DNA of 39,023 nt from positions 1 through 39,023 of the forward strand of contig JACQJQ010000113.1 of the NCBI GenBank assembly GCA_016204945.1, given 5' to 3'. The position numbers and the translations under genes were made by a program. This document shows, in pieces, positions 37,473-39,023 of this stretch. The notes under the pieces are model-generated. The model was not told the origin of the DNA, did not search any database, and saw nothing but the letters and a program-made list of their open reading frames with translations. Numbering within the stretch: position 1 is the stretch's first letter; each line of letters begins with the position of its first letter. Origin of the DNA: Elusimicrobiota bacterium (GTDB lineage Bacteria; Elusimicrobiota; Elusimicrobia; UBA1565; UBA9628).

Positions 37473-37957
37473 GGCCGGCCATCGACGAGCGCGGCCGGAC
37501 CGTCGTCCTCCCTCTCCCGGGGGCGGACCGGCTGCCGGAGCTTCTCGAATTCCGCGGCGAGCGCTGGGCCCGCAAGCGCGAGCTGCACGTCACCATCGTC
37601 GGCTCCCGCTCCCGCCTCGACGGCGCGGCCCTGCGCGAGGCCGCCCACGGCCTCGAGTTCGCGGTCAAGCCGCTTGGGAGCTATCGCCTCCTCCGGCAAG
37701 GCGCGAAGCGCGCGCTCATCGAACTCGTCGAGGTCTCGGGCCGGGAGGAATACTGCGTCCGCCTCGAAAAGGCCCTGGGCCTGCCCCGCGGCGCCGTGCC
37801 CCGGCTCCCGAGCCACGTCACCTTGTTCACCGAGCCCGGGGGCCGCGGCATCGGGCTTTACGGCGCGGCCGACCTGGATCGGCTGTCGTCCGCGATCGTG
37901 GACCCCGCCGAGATCAAGGCGCTCAGGCAGGCGGCAATATCGCTCTGGACGAGTTAA
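37469..37957 (+). CDS. 2H phosphoesterase-like protein with apparent CTG start
   Basis: 162 residues. Two HxT motifs, LHVTIVG (H40, T42) and SHVTLFT (H116, T118), are 76 residues apart, as in the 2H phosphoesterase superfamily (RNA 2',3'-cyclic phosphodiesterases, LigT-like). The frame has no ATG, GTG or TTG between an ATG at 37073 deep within the SPFH gene and the first motif. The best start is CTG 37469, overlapping the SPFH TGA in a CTGA arrangement like the ATGA, GTGA and TTGA overlaps elsewhere here. Function assignment rests on the two motifs only. It converges with the membrane-protein gene, their stop codons interlocking (37954-37957). Confidence 0.6.
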   Translation: MRPAIDERGRTVVLPLPGADRLPELLEFRGERWARKRELHVTIVGSRSRLDGAALREAAHGLEFAVKPLGSYRLLRQGAKRALIELVEVSGREEYCVRLEKALGLPRGAVPRLPSHVTLFTEPGGRGIGLYGAADLDRLSSAIVDPAEIKALRQAAISLWTS

Positions 37958-38616
37958 ACCCGCATCCGTCTGGAAAACAGGTGGAAAAGAAGCACTTGGA
38001 GCGCGGCCACGGCGAAAAACAGACGAGAGACTTCCGGCCCGAAGACATAGCCGCCTGCGTGGTAATATTGCGCGCCTCCGACCTCGCGCTCCGTGAATTC
38101 CGGGGAGGGCGCCTTTGTCCCGGGAATTCCGATGCTGGGCCAAAGGGCATAGCCGCTGCGGACGACTTCGCCGCGTCTGAGCTCATGGCGGCCGATTTTC
38201 ACCAAAGGCGGCACGCGGTCGCCCTTCCAGCGGGTGTAGCTGAATACGTTGAGCCGAACCATCCCGATCAAGCCGGCCGCGATCAAAAAGCCGAGCGTGA
38301 CGAGAAACACCGACCTGGCCGCCTTTGCCGTCACGATTTCCTCCCGCTCGTCTCGTTCTTTGAATCCTGAGAGCCTGGTCAACAGGGCCTCTCGGAAGCC
38401 GCCGCTCAAAATAAGACAACAGCAGAAGTAGGCGGCCGACAGAAACCACAGACTCATCAGCCCCATCCAGACGGGCGCGAGTCGTTCCATGATGCGGGCG
38501 AAGCCCGGCGTCAGATCCAAACAGAAAAAGGCGAGCAGCGCCGGAACGGTGAAGACGGCCAGATACGCCAAAACGGCCCGATGCAGGAAGGCAAGCAGCC
38601 TATCGATTTTTTCCAT
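37954..38616 (-). CDS. Membrane protein of unknown function, paired with XRE regulator
   Basis: 220 residues with four predicted membrane segments (about 14-36, 45-68, 106-128 and 198-214) and a soluble loop of about 65 residues (140-197) before the last. The fold is not recognised. The arrangement, a small XRE regulator followed by a multi-helix membrane protein, recalls YozG/DUF2975 pairs, but the sequence match is not clear. The ATG at 38616 has GGAGG 6 nt upstream and lies inside the 3' end of the regulator gene (17-nt overlap). An in-frame start at 38697 would remove this coupling. Expression likely depends on the operator-promoter at 38846-38897. Confidence 0.65.
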   Translation of the reverse strand: MEKIDRLLAFLHRAVLAYLAVFTVPALLAFFCLDLTPGFARIMERLAPVWMGLMSLWFLSAAYFCCCLILSGGFREALLTRLSGFKERDEREEIVTAKAARSVFLVTLGFLIAAGLIGMVRLNVFSYTRWKGDRVPPLVKIGRHELRRGEVVRSGYALWPSIGIPGTKAPSPEFTEREVGGAQYYHAGGYVFGPEVSRLFFAVAALQVLLFHLFSRRMRV

Positions 38617-38845
38617 GACGGCCTCCGAGCGAATCCATGCGGAAGATCTCTTCGATGCTCTTCCCGAAAAATTTAGCCAGGAGAAAGGCCAGCTCAAGCG
38701 ACGGCCGGTATTCCCCGTTCTCGATATAGTTGATGGTCACGCGGGTGACGCCCACGGCCTTCGCGAGATCTTCCTGAGTGAGGTTTTGCTTGGCGCGCAA
38801 ATCCTTGAGATCGTTGAAGATCGCGGCGGTCGGATTCTTTCCCAT
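38600..38845 (-). CDS. XRE-family helix-turn-helix regulator
   Basis: 81 residues. DLKDLRAKQNLTQEDLAKAV and TRVTINYIENGEYRPS form an XRE/Cro-C1 helix-turn-helix, then LELAFLLAKFFGKSIEEIFR is the typical C-terminal helix of the YozG/YgzD-like small regulators. There is no sensor domain. It should repress its own two-gene unit through the large inverted repeat that covers the promoter. AAGGA lies 8 nt before the ATG. The 3' end overlaps the membrane-protein gene. Confidence 0.85.
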   Translation of the reverse strand: MGKNPTAAIFNDLKDLRAKQNLTQEDLAKAVGVTRVTINYIENGEYRPSLELAFLLAKFFGKSIEEIFRMDSLGGRHGKNR

Positions 38846-38887
38846 GTCTAAGTTCCTTTACAAACTAGATTGTAAAGCAAGTTAGAC
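38846..38887. promoter_or_regulatory. Large operator-like inverted repeat at the XRE promoter
   Basis: Arms 38846-38863 and 38870-38887 (18 nt each) match at 16 of 18 positions around a 6-nt centre. The inner half-sites TTTACAA/TTGTAAA and the outer GTCTAA/TTAGAC are perfect. The dyad covers the -10, the predicted start point and the ribosome binding site, so bound protein would block transcription. The most likely ligand is the XRE protein itself. Confidence 0.75.
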
Positions 38888-38897
38888 ATTTTGTCAA
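38869..38897 (-). promoter_or_regulatory. Near-consensus promoter of the XRE/membrane-protein unit
   Basis: Minus-strand TTGACA (38897-38892), exactly 17 nt, then TACAAT (38874-38869). The leader would be about 17-20 nt with AAGGA before the ATG at 38845. The operator dyad overlaps all but the -35. Confidence 0.75.
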
Positions 38898-38944
38898 GAC
38901 CGGTTTAAACTCCAAGTTCCCGGCATTGAGTCGGGAAGAGTCGT

Positions 38945-38974
38945 TGCACGACTGTACACGTGTACAGTCGTGCA
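38945..38974. repeat. 30-nt perfect palindrome beside tRNA-Pro
   Basis: Positions 38945-38959 and 38960-38974 are exact reverse complements with no loop, centred on CACGTG. It lies 17 nt after the tRNA 3' end and 47 nt before the XRE promoter -35. No T tract follows on either strand, so it is not an intrinsic terminator. Function unknown. Confidence 0.85.
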
Positions 38975-38991
38975 GGGAACGGGGGCCGGTC

Positions 38992-39023
38992 TCGGGGCGC
39001 CGAGGGTCGAACTCGGAACCTCG
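38992..39023 (-). tRNA. tRNA-Pro, 3' portion only (5' part lies beyond the window)
   Basis: Minus strand: T-stem CCGAG (39016-39012), loop TTCGACC (39011-39005), closing stem CTCGG (39004-39000), acceptor strand CGCCCCG (38999-38993) and discriminator A (38992). The loop has all conserved T-loop bases. The acceptor strand implies a 5' CGGGGCG, which is typical of tRNA-Pro. CCA is not encoded (GACC follows). The identity is inferred since the anticodon is outside the window. Confidence 0.75.

Noticed and set aside
38945-38974. Palindrome as a ParB parS site
   Set aside because: It shares the CACGTG core but the flanks (CTGTA/TACAG) do not match the TGTTT/AAACA arms of parS, and no parAB genes are present.
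38945-38974. Palindrome as terminator of tRNA-Pro
   Set aside because: No T tract follows on the minus strand and there is no loop.

Overview
The window is high-GC DNA (about two thirds G+C by eye) from a diderm, chemoheterotrophic bacterium. Outer-membrane barrels, lipoproteins, periplasmic peptidoglycan enzymes and a menaquinone-type succinate dehydrogenase/fumarate reductase all point to a Gram-negative envelope. Gene content and style (PorV-like barrel with LysM, stand-alone receivers, SPFH pair, secreted proteins with unrecognised N-terminal halves) would fit Elusimicrobiota or a similar deep lineage, but no marker gene here fixes the phylum. That placement is a low-confidence inference. 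Most of the window reads as ordinary chromosome. Only the right edge (XRE regulator, long dyads, tRNA-Pro 3' end) looks like a possible island boundary.

Layout. 1-2073 (-): two tandem receiver-only proteins, an M50-like membrane protein and a CTP-dependent lipid kinase cut by the window edge. 2100-3269: a secreted charged-repeat protein divergent from mtgA. 3188-9956 (-): a glycine cleavage operon gcvT-gcvH-gcvP, a lipoyl/octanoyl transferase, an Lrp-type RAM protein and a GT-C glycosyltransferase. 10042-10398 (+): an ArsC/Spx-like protein. 10406-13215 (-): a PorV-like barrel with LysM, a degenerate receiver with TM segment and beta-propeller, and a PilZ-like protein. 13301-14116 (+): a membrane-anchored unknown. 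14119-16969 (-): a porin, a secreted alpha/beta hydrolase and two tiny sister lipoproteins. 17030-24719 (+): a 7Fe ferredoxin, then a cell-wall block (C39 + NlpC/P60 double peptidase, MurC/Mpl-like ligase, AmiC-type amidase), a GAF-PAS protein, a thioredoxin-fold protein and an alpha/beta hydrolase. 24622-29649 (-): an HNH endonuclease, nth, an oligopeptide-type binding protein and an S41 protease. 29798-33926 (+): sdhC-sdhA-sdhB, a GGQ release-factor-like protein and a DUF2203 protein. 34006-37957 (+): a secreted histidine phosphatase, two SPFH proteins and a 2H-phosphoesterase-like protein. 37954-39023 (-): a membrane protein, an XRE repressor with a large operator, a 30-nt perfect palindrome and the 3' part of a tRNA-Pro.

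Expression signals are the most coherent non-gene pattern. Many first genes of transcription units have a sigma70-like -10 element only 6-8 nt before the start codon (2073, 9956, 13215, 13301, 16969, 28070, 29798, 34006), which predicts leaderless mRNAs. Downstream genes are instead coupled by NTGA overlaps (ATGA, GTGA, TTGA and once apparently CTGA) or carry Shine-Dalgarno sequences. No CRISPR array, rRNA, insertion sequence or complete prophage was seen. No stretch longer than about 150 bases lacks a gene.
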